Shown here in pieces: positions 29,298 through 38,298 of a DNA stretch of 64,000 nucleotides. The stretch's first letter is position 1; each line of letters begins with the position of its first letter. The position numbers and the translations under genes were made by a program. The notes under the pieces were generated by a model. It was not told where the DNA came from. It did no database searches and was given only the letters and a program-made list of their open reading frames with translations. The stretch is from contig NC_022600.1 of NCBI RefSeq assembly GCF_000484535.1, forward strand, positions 4,146,234 through 4,210,233, given 5' to 3'. The DNA is from Gloeobacter kilaueensis JS1 (GTDB lineage: Bacteria > Cyanobacteriota > Cyanobacteriia > Gloeobacterales > Gloeobacteraceae).

Positions 29298-29514
29298 ACC
29301 GGTTGGAGCACACAGTCTCTGACTCTCCTCTCACCAGCGCGGCAAAATCCCCCATCGCCTCAAAAAAATTGCCGCACATCCCCACTGCAAGCATTCGCGA
29401 CTGGCCGTAGTTTTTTAGCTCTCCTACCTTGGGGCTGGCTGCCGGTACCGCAACCGGGGCAGCACCTCCAGTCCACCGTAGGATGAGGGGGTCTTCTGTA
29501 CAGGTTCTGGGTTG

Positions 29515-30234
29515 ATGGTCGGGCCCGTCGCCTGCGTCAGTGAGGGAAGCGAACGTTACTACCGGGTCGGAGAACACCTCTATCCTGGTGTGACGACGAT
29601 TCTGGCAGCCACTCGGCCACCGGAGGCAATTGAAGCGCTCGAGCGTTGGCGCAATCGGGTCGGCGTCGAGCAGGCTCAGGCCATTCAGGTTGCCGCCAGT
29701 GGTCGTGGCAACCGGTTGCATGCGCTCGTCGAGCAGTACCTGCGCGGCGAGCCGGTCGATACTGACCAGGCAGCGGCGCTGCAGCCCTGGTGGGGCAGCG
29801 TTCAGCCCGCCCTGCGCCAGATCGCCGACGTGCGTCTGGTCGAAGCGCCCCTGTTTCACCCAGTGGGTTGCTATGGCGGCACAATCGATGCGCTCTGCCG
29901 CTTCCAGGGCGAGCTGGTGGCGCTTGACTGGAAGAGTGCTGAGCGGCCCAAGCGACGCGCCTGGCTCGGAGACTATCCCCTGCAACTAGCGGCCTACCTG
30001 GGAGCGGTCAACCGCCTCTACGACCTGCGGGTCGCAAGCGGCATCATCGTGCTCGCCCACCGGCAGGGCGCTGCCCGCATCTACCGATTCAGTGGCCCGG
30101 AACTCCGCCGGTACTGGTTCGCGTGGCTGAAGCGGCTCGTCCAGTTCTGGTCAACCAACGACAGCGATCCGCGCTCTGCCCAGATCGTCGAGCAGATCCG
30201 AACAGCCTATCCGGCTGTTGGAACCCAGATTTAG
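29515..30234 (+). CDS. PD-(D/E)XK exonuclease-like protein
   Basis: This probable nuclease of 239 aa resembles the MGME1/RecB-exonuclease-like group: YPGVTTILAATRP at the start, RGNRLHALVEQYL, then the active site with Asp in GTIDALCRF and Asp-x-Lys in LVALDWKSAE, and the downstream Gln in YPLQLAAYLGAVN. Catalytic residues look intact. It is a single-domain form without helicase. The start is ATG 29515; a TTG one codon earlier is possible. The 217-base gap upstream shows no gene. Its 3' end overlaps the convergent short gene by four bases. Confidence 0.82.
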   Translation: MVGPVACVSEGSERYYRVGEHLYPGVTTILAATRPPEAIEALERWRNRVGVEQAQAIQVAASGRGNRLHALVEQYLRGEPVDTDQAAALQPWWGSVQPALRQIADVRLVEAPLFHPVGCYGGTIDALCRFQGELVALDWKSAERPKRRAWLGDYPLQLAAYLGAVNRLYDLRVASGIIVLAHRQGAARIYRFSGPELRRYWFAWLKRLVQFWSTNDSDPRSAQIVEQIRTAYPAVGTQI

Positions 30235-30452
30235 GCGTCGGCCTCACCAAAAGCCTGCCCTTCAATGCCCTGCCACCACCTGCCCAGGCCCATCAATTGC
30301 TGGTGCAGCGCTGTCAGCTCGCTCGTGTACTCTTGATCACTCATACTCGAGCGCCGTTCTTCGAGGAGTTTGAGGCGCAACTGCACGAGCAGCCACGGCT
30401 TGGAGATGCCATCTATCTGCTCGATGTAGCGGGCAAGGATTTTGCTGTCCAT
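30231..30452 (-). CDS. 73-aa protein of unknown function
   Basis: A short helical protein starts at ATG 30452 (DSKILARYIEQIDGISKPWLLVQL). An open frame to 30620 overlaps the NUDIX gene and is not favoured. It has a basic-hydrophobic first half and a Glu/Gln-rich second half. It lies 32 bases downstream of the NUDIX gene on the same strand and may be co-transcribed. Family unknown. Confidence 0.55.
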   Translation of the reverse strand: MDSKILARYIEQIDGISKPWLLVQLRLKLLEERRSSMSDQEYTSELTALHQQLMGLGRWWQGIEGQAFGEADA

Positions 30453-30484
30453 GTTACTTATCTTAACGCACCCTGCCGGTCCGC

Positions 30485-31030
30485 TTACTCCAGCTCTTCG
30501 CTCTCTCCGGTCGGCTTGACAAAAGGGGCAAATTGCTGGAGTGCCCGACTTTGAGCGTAGTGCTGCAGTGCCCAGCGCACCGAAGGAAAGGCCAGTTGCT
30601 CCCAGGGCAGGGCGTTCCACTCGAATAGATGCACCTCAAGACTTTCGGGGCCGGGACTGACATCGCCGCTCAGCAGGCGGGCGCGGTAGACCAGTTGGAC
30701 CTGGCTGATCGTCAGCACACTGTAGACCGCGAGGAGCGCCTCGATCTCGATTTGTGCCCTGGCTTCTTCCCACGCCTCGCGCATCGCGCCCTGCTCGGTG
30801 CTCTCGTGCAACTCCAGGTAACCGGCGGGCATCGTCCAGTAGCCTCGCCTCGGTTCGATTGCCCGGCGACAGAGCAGGATCCGCTGCTGCCAGTGACAGA
30901 CGGCACCGACGACGATGAGCGGATTTTGATACTGGATGAAGCCGCAGTCCGGACAGAGGAGCCGCTCGCGGTTATCTCCCTCCGGAACGACGACCACCGA
31001 TGGTCCCCGAGGCTGAGCGTGGGCAGACAT
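30485..31030 (-). CDS. NUDIX hydrolase with half zinc ribbon
   Basis: This pyrophosphohydrolase (181 aa) is specific for a nucleoside diphosphate linked to another group; the substrate is unknown. The Nudix box is complete at about residues 70-92: GYLELHESTEQGAMREAWEEA. Ahead of it is a CPDCGFIQYQNP zinc-ribbon-like knuckle, with only one Cys pair, as in many COG1051/NudC-like proteins. It is divergent from the short protein at 31131. Confidence 0.9.
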   Translation of the reverse strand: MSAHAQPRGPSVVVVPEGDNRERLLCPDCGFIQYQNPLIVVGAVCHWQQRILLCRRAIEPRRGYWTMPAGYLELHESTEQGAMREAWEEARAQIEIEALLAVYSVLTISQVQLVYRARLLSGDVSPGPESLEVHLFEWNALPWEQLAFPSVRWALQHYAQSRALQQFAPFVKPTGESEELE

Positions 31031-31130
31031 GGCTGAATTCTAGCCCGCCCGCCGCTGCGGTTCGCCCTCGCCGGTGGTTGCGTATAGGATAGGGCGAAGA
31101 GAAAATCTATCTTCAGGCAGAGGCGAGTTC

Positions 31131-31370
31131 GTGAATCCAAGACTAGCCCAGGCAGGACCATGCACCATCTTCTACCGCTACCTCGGGCGTGGCCGGGTGT
31201 ACCGCAGCCCCTGCTACATCTGGGAAATCTGGTGTCTGGGCCCGGATGGCAGGTTGGCGACGACTTCCAGCTGCTTTCCGGTGCGCTACGGCTTTCGCCG
31301 TTCCGAGCGCGAGGCGCTGCGCGACGGCAACCAGTTTGCCCGCACCCGCATCGAGACAAATGGAGCTTAA
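31131..31370 (+). CDS. 79-aa protein of unknown function
   Basis: The GTG at 31131 starts a protein with an aromatic, Cys-containing core (CTIFYRYLGRGRVYRSPCYIWEIWCLG) and a basic C-terminus. An open frame reaches back to 31074, but the shorter form avoids the NUDIX promoter. Its stop overlaps the convergent psb28-like gene by four bases. I recognise no family. The dense Tyr/Trp/Cys pattern is not expected from random frames. Confidence 0.6.
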   Translation: MNPRLAQAGPCTIFYRYLGRGRVYRSPCYIWEIWCLGPDGRLATTSSCFPVRYGFRRSEREALRDGNQFARTRIETNGA

Positions 31371-31669
31371 GAGGCGTAGCCCAGGCGCTTCATAAAGCGG
31401 TAGAAGCGGTCCCAGGCCGCTTCTGAGATCATCTCGTGGCTGATTTCGAGGCCGATGAATTTGCCGTTGAGGTGTTTGCTGCGAATGTCGCGGCAGGTGA
31501 TCTCGCCTTCTTCGTCGCGCATCCGAAAGCTCATCACCTGATTGAGGTCAGCCTTTGGCTTGGAAATATAGATCAAGGCAGTCTTGCGGGCGTTGTCGTA
31601 TTTAGAAGCCATCACCCGAATATCGGTAATCTCCTCGCTCACCCCGTCGAGAAACTGCGCCACTGCCAT
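31367..31669 (-). CDS. Psb28-family protein, second paralogue
   Basis: The 100-aa protein shows the Psb28 pattern: FLDGVSEEITDIRV, FRMRDEEGEITCRDIRSKHLNGKFIGLE and the C-terminal WDRFYRFMKRLGYAS. The GEIT-x-RD-x-x-x-K-x-x-NGK block is close to that of canonical Psb28. It lacks the C-terminal extension seen in the copy at 24648-25028. Both probably act in photosystem II assembly or stress repair. Confidence 0.85.
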   Translation of the reverse strand: MAVAQFLDGVSEEITDIRVMASKYDNARKTALIYISKPKADLNQVMSFRMRDEEGEITCRDIRSKHLNGKFIGLEISHEMISEAAWDRFYRFMKRLGYAS

Positions 31670-31738
31670 AGATCGACTCTCCTGAACCTGAGCAAATTTT
31701 CTTTATTTTACATTCCCTCAACAAATGCGAAGCAATCG

Positions 31739-32083
31739 TTACCCCGGCGGCCAGCCGAAGGGGCGGCCACCGAGCAGGTGCAGGTGCAGGTGGTAGACGG
31801 TCTGGCCGCCGTCAGGACCGTTGTTGATAAGCAGGCGATAGCCGGTGCCCAGTCCTTCGCGGCGGGCGATCTCGGTGGCGACAAAGAACAGGTGGCCCAC
31901 GAGCCCCTCGTCCTGGGCGCTCATCTGTTCGATCTGAGGGAGGGGCTTTTTGGGGATGATCAGAATATGCACCGGAGCCTGGGGATTGACGTCGCGAAAA
32001 GCGAGGCACTGCTCGTCTTCAAAGACGATCTGGGCCGGGATCTCCTTGCGCAGAATTTTGCCGAAGATAGTGTCGGTGCTCAT
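31739..32083 (-). CDS. HIT-family protein (HINT-like)
   Basis: This histidine-triad nucleotide-binding hydrolase of 114 aa contains [14 protein letters not shown] at the start, [20 protein letters not shown], and the active-site triad in [12 protein letters not shown]. It fits the HINT/PKCI branch, which cleaves AMP-lysine or adenosine phosphoramidates. It is divergent from the DUF362 gene. Confidence 0.94.
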   Translation of the reverse strand: MSTDTIFGKILRKEIPAQIVFEDEQCLAFRDVNPQAPVHILIIPKKPLPQIEQMSAQDEGLVGHLFFVATEIARREGLGTGYRLLINNGPDGGQTVYHLHLHLLGGRPFGWPPG

Positions 32084-32162
32084 GGCGGTGGTTGCGGCAG
32101 TTGTAAGCGGACTTATATCCTGAAGGAGACTCTATCGCGTTCGAGGCGGGGACTGCTAGCGG

Positions 32163-33143
32163 ATGAGCACTGTTTGCCTGCGCCGAATTTCTACTTACGA
32201 TCCGGCCATACTCGCTCCGGGGCTTGTGGAGTTGCTTGCCCCCTTGGGCGGGATCGCTGCCTTCGTCCGCCCCGGCGACCGCGTCCTGCTCAAACCGAAT
32301 TTGCTGACCGGGGCCAGGCCGGCCAAAGCTTGCACCACCGAGCCTGAACTGGTGCGCCAGGTCGCTTTGCTGGTGCGCGCCGCCGGCGGCGAACCTTTTT
32401 TGGGCGACAGCCCCGCCTTTGGCACCAGCCGGGGTGTGGCGGTGGCCAACGGTCTGCTGCCCATCTGCGAGGAACTGGGTCTGCCGATTGTCGAATTTTC
32501 TTCGCGCCGCTACCGCTCGGTGGGCCAGACCTTCGATCACCTGCGCCTAGGCAAGGAGGCGATGGAGGCGGACGTGCTCATCAACCTGCCAAAGGTCAAG
32601 TCCCACGCCCAGCTCACCCTCACCCTCGCCGTCAAAAATCTCTTTGGCTGCGTGCCGGGCAAGCTCAAAGCCTGGTGGCACATGGAGGCGGGCAAAGATA
32701 GCCTGCGCTTTGGCAAGATGCTCGTCGAGACCGCCGCCACCCTCCAGCCGGATCTGACGATCATCGACGGCATCGTCGGCCACGAGGGCAACGGCCCCTC
32801 CGGCGGTGAACCGCGTTTTTTGGGGCTGTTGGGGGCTTCGAGCGATGTCTTTGCCCTCGATTGGGTATTCGCCGATCTATTGGGGGTGGCACCGGAGCAG
32901 TTGCCCGTGCTCAGAGCGGCGCTGGCGCTGGGCATCGGCCCATCTGGATTCGCCGATATCGTCATCGACGGTCCACCGGTGGCGGAGCTGCGCTGTCCTG
33001 ACTGGAAGCTGCCCCAGACGATGGCCCCGATCGACTTTGGCCTGCCGCGAGTGGTGCGCTCGACCCTGCGCGACCTGCTCATTCGCCTCATCCGCGAGCC
33101 CCTCGTCGGCAGCACCGCAGGCGGGCGGAGAGCACTGCGTTGA
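32163..33143 (+). CDS. DUF362-domain protein
   Basis: The 326-aa protein has the DUF362 layout: VLLKPNLLTGARPAKACTTEPELV, FLGDSPAFGTSRG, DVLINLPKVKSHAQLTLTLAVKNLFGCVPGKLK and GIVGHEGNGPSGGEP. Many family members carry a C-terminal ferredoxin domain; this one does not. The biochemical role is unknown. Its TGA overlaps the start of the LptF/G-like gene by four bases. Confidence 0.88.
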   Translation: MSTVCLRRISTYDPAILAPGLVELLAPLGGIAAFVRPGDRVLLKPNLLTGARPAKACTTEPELVRQVALLVRAAGGEPFLGDSPAFGTSRGVAVANGLLPICEELGLPIVEFSSRRYRSVGQTFDHLRLGKEAMEADVLINLPKVKSHAQLTLTLAVKNLFGCVPGKLKAWWHMEAGKDSLRFGKMLVETAATLQPDLTIIDGIVGHEGNGPSGGEPRFLGLLGASSDVFALDWVFADLLGVAPEQLPVLRAALALGIGPSGFADIVIDGPPVAELRCPDWKLPQTMAPIDFGLPRVVRSTLRDLLIRLIREPLVGSTAGGRRALR

Positions 33144-34321
33144 AGAGCCTGATCGAGATGAGAGCGAGTATTGCCCGCAGGTTGCCCTTCTCGCTGCCCG
33201 GCACGACGATCATGGATCGCTATCTGGTCAGCGAACTGCTGTTGCCTTTTTTGTTCGGCGTCGCCGCCTTTGCCTCGATCGGCATGGCGATCGGTTCGCT
33301 GTTTGAACTGGTGCGGCTCATCACCGAAAGCGGCCTGCCGATCTTGACCGCTCTGCAGGTTTTTGCGCTGCGCCTGCCGCAGATCATCACTTACACTTTT
33401 CCGATGTCGATGCTGCTCGCCACCTTGATCGCCTTTGGGCGGCTCTCGGGGGACGAAGAGATCACCGTCTTGCAGGCGAGCGGCGTGAGCATCTACCGGA
33501 TCGTCGCGCCGACTCTGGTGCTGAGCGTAGTCGTGAGCGTGATTACCTTTGTCTTTAACGAAGTGGTGGTGCCGACGGCCAACCAGGAAGCCAATATCAC
33601 CCTTGCCCGCGCCGTGGGCGGCGGCGAGAAGCCCAAATTTAGCAAGGACAATATTCTCTACCCTGAGTACAGCTGGGTGACGCACCAGGATGGCCGCCGC
33701 GAATTTGGCCTCAATCGCCTCTTTTATGCCCGCCGCTTCAGCGACGGGGTGATGTACGGCCTCACCATCCTCGACTACAGCCAGGCGGATCTCAATCAGG
33801 TGATCACCGCCGACTCGGCCACCTACGACCCGGCGAGCAAAAGCTGGCGCTTCCACGACGGCACCAGCTACGTCATCGACCCCGGCGGCAACTACCGCAA
33901 CATCCTGCGCTTTCAGGAGCAGCAGGTCAAAATTGACAGTACCCCGCTGCAGTTCGCTCAAGAAGCGCGCCGGCCCGAGGAGATGACCACCGGCGAACTG
34001 CGCCGCTACATTCATCTGGCCGAAAATGCCAGGCAGGATGTCAAGGGATTGCTCGTGAGCCTCTACCAGAAGTACGCCATCCCGAGCGTCTGCTTTGCCT
34101 TTGCGCTCATCGGCGCGCCCTTGGGCCTGAGGCGACAGCGCACCAGCAACGCCCTCGGCCTCGGCTTGAGCGTGCTCATCATCTTTACTTATTACATCTT
34201 TTTGTTCGTCGCCCAGGCTCTGGGCCAGACCGGCACCCTGCCGCCCTGGCTCGGTGCCTGGCTACCGGCTCTGGTGACGATGGCGATCGGTGCCTGGCTT
34301 TTGTGGCGCGTCAACCAGTAA
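33140..34321 (+). CDS. LptF/LptG-type permease (YjgP/YjgQ family)
   Basis: This is the membrane component of the lipopolysaccharide-export ABC machine. The 393-aa product has three N-terminal spans (around residues 32-60, 72-95 and 125-148), a periplasmic beta-jellyroll middle domain and three C-terminal spans. YLVSELLLPFLFGV and SIYRIVAPTLVL are family patterns. Cyanobacteria commonly carry a single such protein in place of the LptF/LptG pair. The start is TTG 33140, overlapping the DUF362 stop; ATG 33158 is also possible. Confidence 0.88.
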   Translation: MKSLIEMRASIARRLPFSLPGTTIMDRYLVSELLLPFLFGVAAFASIGMAIGSLFELVRLITESGLPILTALQVFALRLPQIITYTFPMSMLLATLIAFGRLSGDEEITVLQASGVSIYRIVAPTLVLSVVVSVITFVFNEVVVPTANQEANITLARAVGGGEKPKFSKDNILYPEYSWVTHQDGRREFGLNRLFYARRFSDGVMYGLTILDYSQADLNQVITADSATYDPASKSWRFHDGTSYVIDPGGNYRNILRFQEQQVKIDSTPLQFAQEARRPEEMTTGELRRYIHLAENARQDVKGLLVSLYQKYAIPSVCFAFALIGAPLGLRRQRTSNALGLGLSVLIIFTYYIFLFVAQALGQTGTLPPWLGAWLPALVTMAIGAWLLWRVNQ

Positions 34322-34387
34322 AAAATAGGGCTGGTCGCCGCTTCCGCCTGGCCGGATAATCATGAAGGCACGTTGCGGGGAACTGCG

Positions 34388-35764
34388 GTGAAGGTACTGT
34401 TTGTGTCGGCGGAGTGTACGCCCCTGGCCAAGGTGGGAGGGCTCGCGGATGTGGTGGGCTCGCTGCCCCTGGCTCTCGCAAAGCTGGGGGTAGATGTGCG
34501 CATTGCTCTACCGTACTACGGCTTTTTAGGACAGCTCCCCAAGTCGGAAGAGCCCGTCTGGACTGGCAGTGCGATGTTCCAGCGCCTGGAAATCTACGAG
34601 TCGCACCTGCCGGAAAGCGACATTCCGCTGTATCTGGTGGGCCATCCGGCCTTTGCCAACGACCGCATCTACGGCTCGGAGGACGAGGCGTGGCGCTTTA
34701 CGCTCTTCTCGCGCACGGTGGCCGAATTTATCTGGCGGGGCGGCTGGGATCCGCAGGTGCTGCACTGCCACGACTGGCACACGGCGCTGTTGCCCCTGTG
34801 GATGCGGGCGATGCCTGTAATGACCGTCTATACTATTCATAATCTTGCCTACCAGGGGCCGCCCCTCGCCGGCTTCCGGTCCTTCGTCGATGTTCCCTAC
34901 GACACCGGTGCCTGGAATCCAATGGCTGCAGGCATCATCCACAGCGACGCGATCACCACCGTCTCGCCCACCTACGCACGCGAAATTTGCTCCCCCGAAT
35001 ACGGCGAGCGCCTCGACGGCCTGTTGCGCGCCCAGGGGGGGCGGCTCACGGGCATCCTCAACGGCATCAACACCGACGCCCTGGACCCTGCCACCGACAA
35101 ATATTTACCCGTCAACTTCGACGCTGCCAGCCTGGAGTTGCGCGTCGAGAACAAGCTCGCCCTCCAGCGCGAACTGGGGCTTGAGGTCAATCCCTACCGG
35201 ATGCTGGTGGGCATCGTCTCCCGCCTGGTCGATCAAAAGGGCTTCGATCTGTTAGCTCCGCTGTGGGATATCTGGATGAACAACAGCGCCGCCCAGGTGG
35301 TCGTACTCGGGAGCGGCGATCCGTTTTATGAGTTTCTGTTTCGGGGTGCGGCGGAGCGCTATCCGGAGCGGGTGCGCGCCTTTTTGCGCTACGACGGGGC
35401 GCTCTCCCAGCGCATCTACGGCGGGGCGGATCTGTTTTTGATGCCATCGCGCTTTGAACCCTGCGGCATCGGCCAGATGATCGCCCTGCGCTACGGAGCG
35501 GTGCCGCTGGTGCGCAAGACAGGCGGGCTCGCCGATACGGTCCACTTTCACAACCCGATCGACGAAGAAGGGAACGGCTTTCTTTTTGACCGCTATGAGC
35601 CTCAGAGTTTGCTCGCGATGCTCTTTCGTTCGGAGGAAGCGTTTCGCTACCGCGATTACTGGCAGCGGCTGCAACTGAGGGGAATGCAGGCGGACTTGAG
35701 CTGGAAGGTCTCCGCTGGGCGCTACCTGGACCTTTATGGGCAACTGGTGGCCCGCATCGGGTGA
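34388..35764 (+). CDS. glgA: Glycogen (starch) synthase
   Basis: GlgA is a GT5 enzyme that extends alpha-1,4-glucan from ADP-glucose. From GTG 34388 (GGGGA upstream) the product is 458 aa. Landmarks are KVLFVSAECTPLAKVGGLADVVG (ADP-glucose Lys-x-Gly-Gly-Leu), HCHDWHTALLP, TIHNLAYQG, GIVSRLVDQKGFDLL and the C-terminal RFEPCGIGQMIALRYG. A TTG at 34373 would add five residues without a good ribosome site. Glycogen is the main night-time carbon store. Confidence 0.95.
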   Translation: MKVLFVSAECTPLAKVGGLADVVGSLPLALAKLGVDVRIALPYYGFLGQLPKSEEPVWTGSAMFQRLEIYESHLPESDIPLYLVGHPAFANDRIYGSEDEAWRFTLFSRTVAEFIWRGGWDPQVLHCHDWHTALLPLWMRAMPVMTVYTIHNLAYQGPPLAGFRSFVDVPYDTGAWNPMAAGIIHSDAITTVSPTYAREICSPEYGERLDGLLRAQGGRLTGILNGINTDALDPATDKYLPVNFDAASLELRVENKLALQRELGLEVNPYRMLVGIVSRLVDQKGFDLLAPLWDIWMNNSAAQVVVLGSGDPFYEFLFRGAAERYPERVRAFLRYDGALSQRIYGGADLFLMPSRFEPCGIGQMIALRYGAVPLVRKTGGLADTVHFHNPIDEEGNGFLFDRYEPQSLLAMLFRSEEAFRYRDYWQRLQLRGMQADLSWKVSAGRYLDLYGQLVARIG

Positions 35765-35857
35765 GATGTCCCTCCTGGGGGGTAGGCCCGGCCTGCAACC
35801 ACTGATTCTAATAAAGAAGGGGGTGCGGGTTCTCGCGTTGACCTCGGAGGACTTGCG

Positions 35858-36142
35858 ATGAAGACAGGCAGTATCGCCGCCGCGCTGGCAATGGTTTTAA
35901 CGGGTTTAGCTGCCCCTGGGGTTCTGGCGGCAAGTGCGGTCCAGCCAACTTTGAGCACCGCCCAGGTACTCGACGCTTTTTACCGCTGCACCGAAAAAAG
36001 ACCCCAGAGTTTTTGTCGCGACTGGCTGTACACCCACTTTGAACAGGTCGCCGAGGGCCAGTGGGTGGCGCGCGGGATTTCGGCTGGGCGGCCAGACATT
36101 TCAGGCTTTGATTGGCAGCAGCACATCCGCAAGAATCCGTAG
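35858..36142 (+). CDS. Small exported protein of unknown function
   Basis: The 94-aa product has a signal peptide (KTGSIAAALAMVLTGLAAPGVLA) and a small mature domain with two Cys (FYRCTEKRPQSFCRDW) that may form a disulfide. GGAGG precedes the ATG. The last 42 bases overlap the convergent channel gene. No family recognised. Confidence 0.62.
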   Translation: MKTGSIAAALAMVLTGLAAPGVLAASAVQPTLSTAQVLDAFYRCTEKRPQSFCRDWLYTHFEQVAEGQWVARGISAGRPDISGFDWQQHIRKNP

Positions 36143-37138
36143 CTGGGGGCGGGTGCCCAGACAAAAGAGCATGTCCCCAGAAGCGAGAATCGTCTCGCCG
36201 TTGGGGTTGCCGATGAGCGAGCCGTCGGCGCGGCGGATGGCGACGATGAGGGCACCGCTCTTGTTGCGCAGGTCCGTCTGGTTGAGGGGCAGGCCGACGA
36301 ACGGGCACTGGGGGCGATCGATCTGAAATTCTTCGATAAAAAGGGAGCGGTTGCTGCCGCTGATGGCCGTCTCGATAAAGTCCACGACGCCGGGACGCAG
36401 AGCAATCGCCGCCATCCGCCGCGCCCCGGTGGTATAGGGGGAGACGACTTCATCCGCCCCGCCCCGGCGCAACTTGACCGCAGCTTCTTCGCTGCTGGCG
36501 CGGGTGATCGTGCGCACTCCCGCGTTGAGGTTGCGCGCCGAGAGAACGATGAACAGATTGTCCGCGTCGGAGGGCAGAGCGCAGATGACGCAGCGCGAGC
36601 GCTCGATACCGGCGGCGATCAAGGTTTCGTCGTCGCTGGCATCGCCCTCGACGAGCAGGTACTCCTTTGCTCTGGCCTGGCTCGCCGCCTTTGGATCGGC
36701 TTCGACGACGACGAAGGGGGCATGATCGTGGGCAAGTTCCTCGCAGATCCGGCTGCCCATCCGGCCATAACCGCAGACGATAAAGTGATCTTGAAGTCGG
36801 CTGAGCATCCGTTGGCCGCGAGTGAACTGCAATCCCTCTTGAAGATAGCCCTCGCCCAGCGCCTGAACAACTTGATTGATCAAAAAGCCGAGGGCAGTGA
36901 CACCGAGGAGAATCAAAAATATCGTAAATATCTTACCTGGGGCCGTGAGCGTACCGGCGTCGCTGTCGCTGATGCCTGAGAGGGTGCTCACGGTCATATA
37001 AAGCGCGTCCAGGGGCGACCAGTGCTCGATCGCGACGTACCCGGTCACGCCGATCAGGTACAGAGCGACGACGATGCCCAGAATGTTGAGGAGGCGGCGG
37101 CGAAACTGGCGCAGCCGCTCGGCGGCGGTGCCGTTCAC
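36101..37138 (-). CDS. K+-channel-like protein with TrkA (RCK) domains and unusual filter
   Basis: The product (345 aa, GTG start sharing four bases with the nagA stop) has two membrane spans (about 19-37 and 70-88) around a pore loop, then an RCK/TrkA-N Rossmann domain (FIVCGYGRMGSRICEEL) and a TrkA-C domain near residues 260-345. This is the architecture of RCK-gated K+ channels such as MthK. The loop, however, reads TLSGISDSD where TLTTVGYGD is expected, so the K+ filter Gly-Tyr-Gly is replaced by Ser-Asp-Ser. Ion selectivity is therefore doubtful. An upstream extension of the same frame is a shadow of nagA. Confidence 0.85.
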   Translation of the reverse strand: MNGTAAERLRQFRRRLLNILGIVVALYLIGVTGYVAIEHWSPLDALYMTVSTLSGISDSDAGTLTAPGKIFTIFLILLGVTALGFLINQVVQALGEGYLQEGLQFTRGQRMLSRLQDHFIVCGYGRMGSRICEELAHDHAPFVVVEADPKAASQARAKEYLLVEGDASDDETLIAAGIERSRCVICALPSDADNLFIVLSARNLNAGVRTITRASSEEAAVKLRRGGADEVVSPYTTGARRMAAIALRPGVVDFIETAISGSNRSLFIEEFQIDRPQCPFVGLPLNQTDLRNKSGALIVAIRRADGSLIGNPNGETILASGDMLFCLGTRPQLRILADVLLPIKA

Positions 37139-38265
37139 AGGTCGTCCAGCCGCACGGGCCGGGAGCGATGGGCAGGCCAGAAGAGCAGATCGTCGCCGTC
37201 GCTGGCTGTGGGCCAGCCGACCGTTAGACCCAGGGCGCGGCGCGGGGCGACAGCAGCCATCGAGAGCGCACTGCCGCGATCGAGATCGCCCTGTTCGATC
37301 AGGCGCACCAGCACGTCCGTCAGGCTGAGGGCACTGCCGGCGAGCCGTCCGTCCGCGAGCGTCACCTGGCCCGCTTGGACGGTGATCCTCAGGCCGTGCC
37401 AGTCGTACTCGCCATCGGCGATCCCCAGGGGAGCGACTGCGTCGCTCACCGGGATCAGAGCATCTGTCCCTTTTAAGGCCAGCAGCAACCGGACGGTGGC
37501 CGGGTGGAGGTGGATGCCGTCGGGGATGCACAGGCACTGCACGCGCCGATCGAGCAGGGCAGCGCCCACCACCCCCGGTTCGCGGTGATGAAAGGGGCGC
37601 TGGGCGTTGAAGATGTGCGTGACCAGCCGCGCCCCCCGATCGAAGGCGCGCCCGGCCTGCTCGAAGGTGGCGGCGGTGTGGCCCAGGCTCACGGCGATGC
37701 CCCGCTCCACCAGCCAGGGAATCACGCGCTCGTCCGGGTCCAGCTCCGGAGCGAGGGTGATGAGCCTGACCAGGGCGCTGTGATCCCCCAGGACCGCCTT
37801 GGCATCCTCGATCGTGAGCGGCAGCAGATACTGGCGCATGTGCGCCCCTTCGTACTCCGGATTGAGGAAGGGGCCTTCTAAGTGAACGCCCAAAATGCGG
37901 GCGCGGCCTGCTTTGGGCTGAAACCGGGCAATAATCTCCATCGCCTGGTGCAACTTGCCCACCGGCACGCTGATAAGCGTCGGCAGCCAGGCGGCGATCC
38001 CGATCGACCACAGATACGCAGCGATCCGCTCTAACTGCTCCAGGCCCGCCTCGGGAGAAAGTTCTGAAAATTCGACGCCCAGAGCGCCGTTGAGCTGCAG
38101 ATCGACCAGTCCCGGACTCACCCAGCCACCCGCCAGATCGATCGTCCGTCCGGCTTCACTCCAGCTGCCGCCCCCCGGTTTTACCTGCAGCAGGCGTCCC
38201 CCATCGACCAGTAAGCTATAGGTACCGCCGTCTCCCACCCAGCGAGCGTTGTGGATCTGCTGCAT
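37135..38265 (-). CDS. nagA: N-acetylglucosamine-6-phosphate deacetylase
   Basis: NagA removes the acetyl group from GlcNAc-6-P in amino-sugar and cell-wall recycling. The 376-aa protein starts at ATG 38265. Active-site segments are DLQLNGALG, HLEGPFLNPEYEGAH, SLGHTAATFEQA, VTHIFNAQRPFHHREPG, DGIHLHPATV and VSDAVAPLG. The stop overlaps the channel gene by four bases, so the two genes are co-transcribed. No nagB is nearby. Confidence 0.93.
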   Translation of the reverse strand: MQQIHNARWVGDGGTYSLLVDGGRLLQVKPGGGSWSEAGRTIDLAGGWVSPGLVDLQLNGALGVEFSELSPEAGLEQLERIAAYLWSIGIAAWLPTLISVPVGKLHQAMEIIARFQPKAGRARILGVHLEGPFLNPEYEGAHMRQYLLPLTIEDAKAVLGDHSALVRLITLAPELDPDERVIPWLVERGIAVSLGHTAATFEQAGRAFDRGARLVTHIFNAQRPFHHREPGVVGAALLDRRVQCLCIPDGIHLHPATVRLLLALKGTDALIPVSDAVAPLGIADGEYDWHGLRITVQAGQVTLADGRLAGSALSLTDVLVRLIEQGDLDRGSALSMAAVAPRRALGLTVGWPTASDGDDLLFWPAHRSRPVRLDDL

Positions 38266-38298
38266 TGCGTCTGTCCTTTGCTGCCTTGAGTGTAACCA

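Noticed and set aside
29263-29985. A 240-codon minus-strand frame covering the gap before the nuclease gene
   Set aside because: Mostly antisense to the PD-(D/E)XK gene; the part in the gap has no ribosome site or motif.
32537-34015. A 492-codon minus-strand frame
   Set aside because: Antisense to the DUF362 and LptF/G-like genes, both clear families.
36101-38011. A 636-codon frame suggesting an N-terminal extension or fusion of the channel protein
   Set aside because: The part above 37138 is an out-of-frame reading of nagA on the same strand, low in complexity and without motifs. The GTG at 37138 is a good coupled start.
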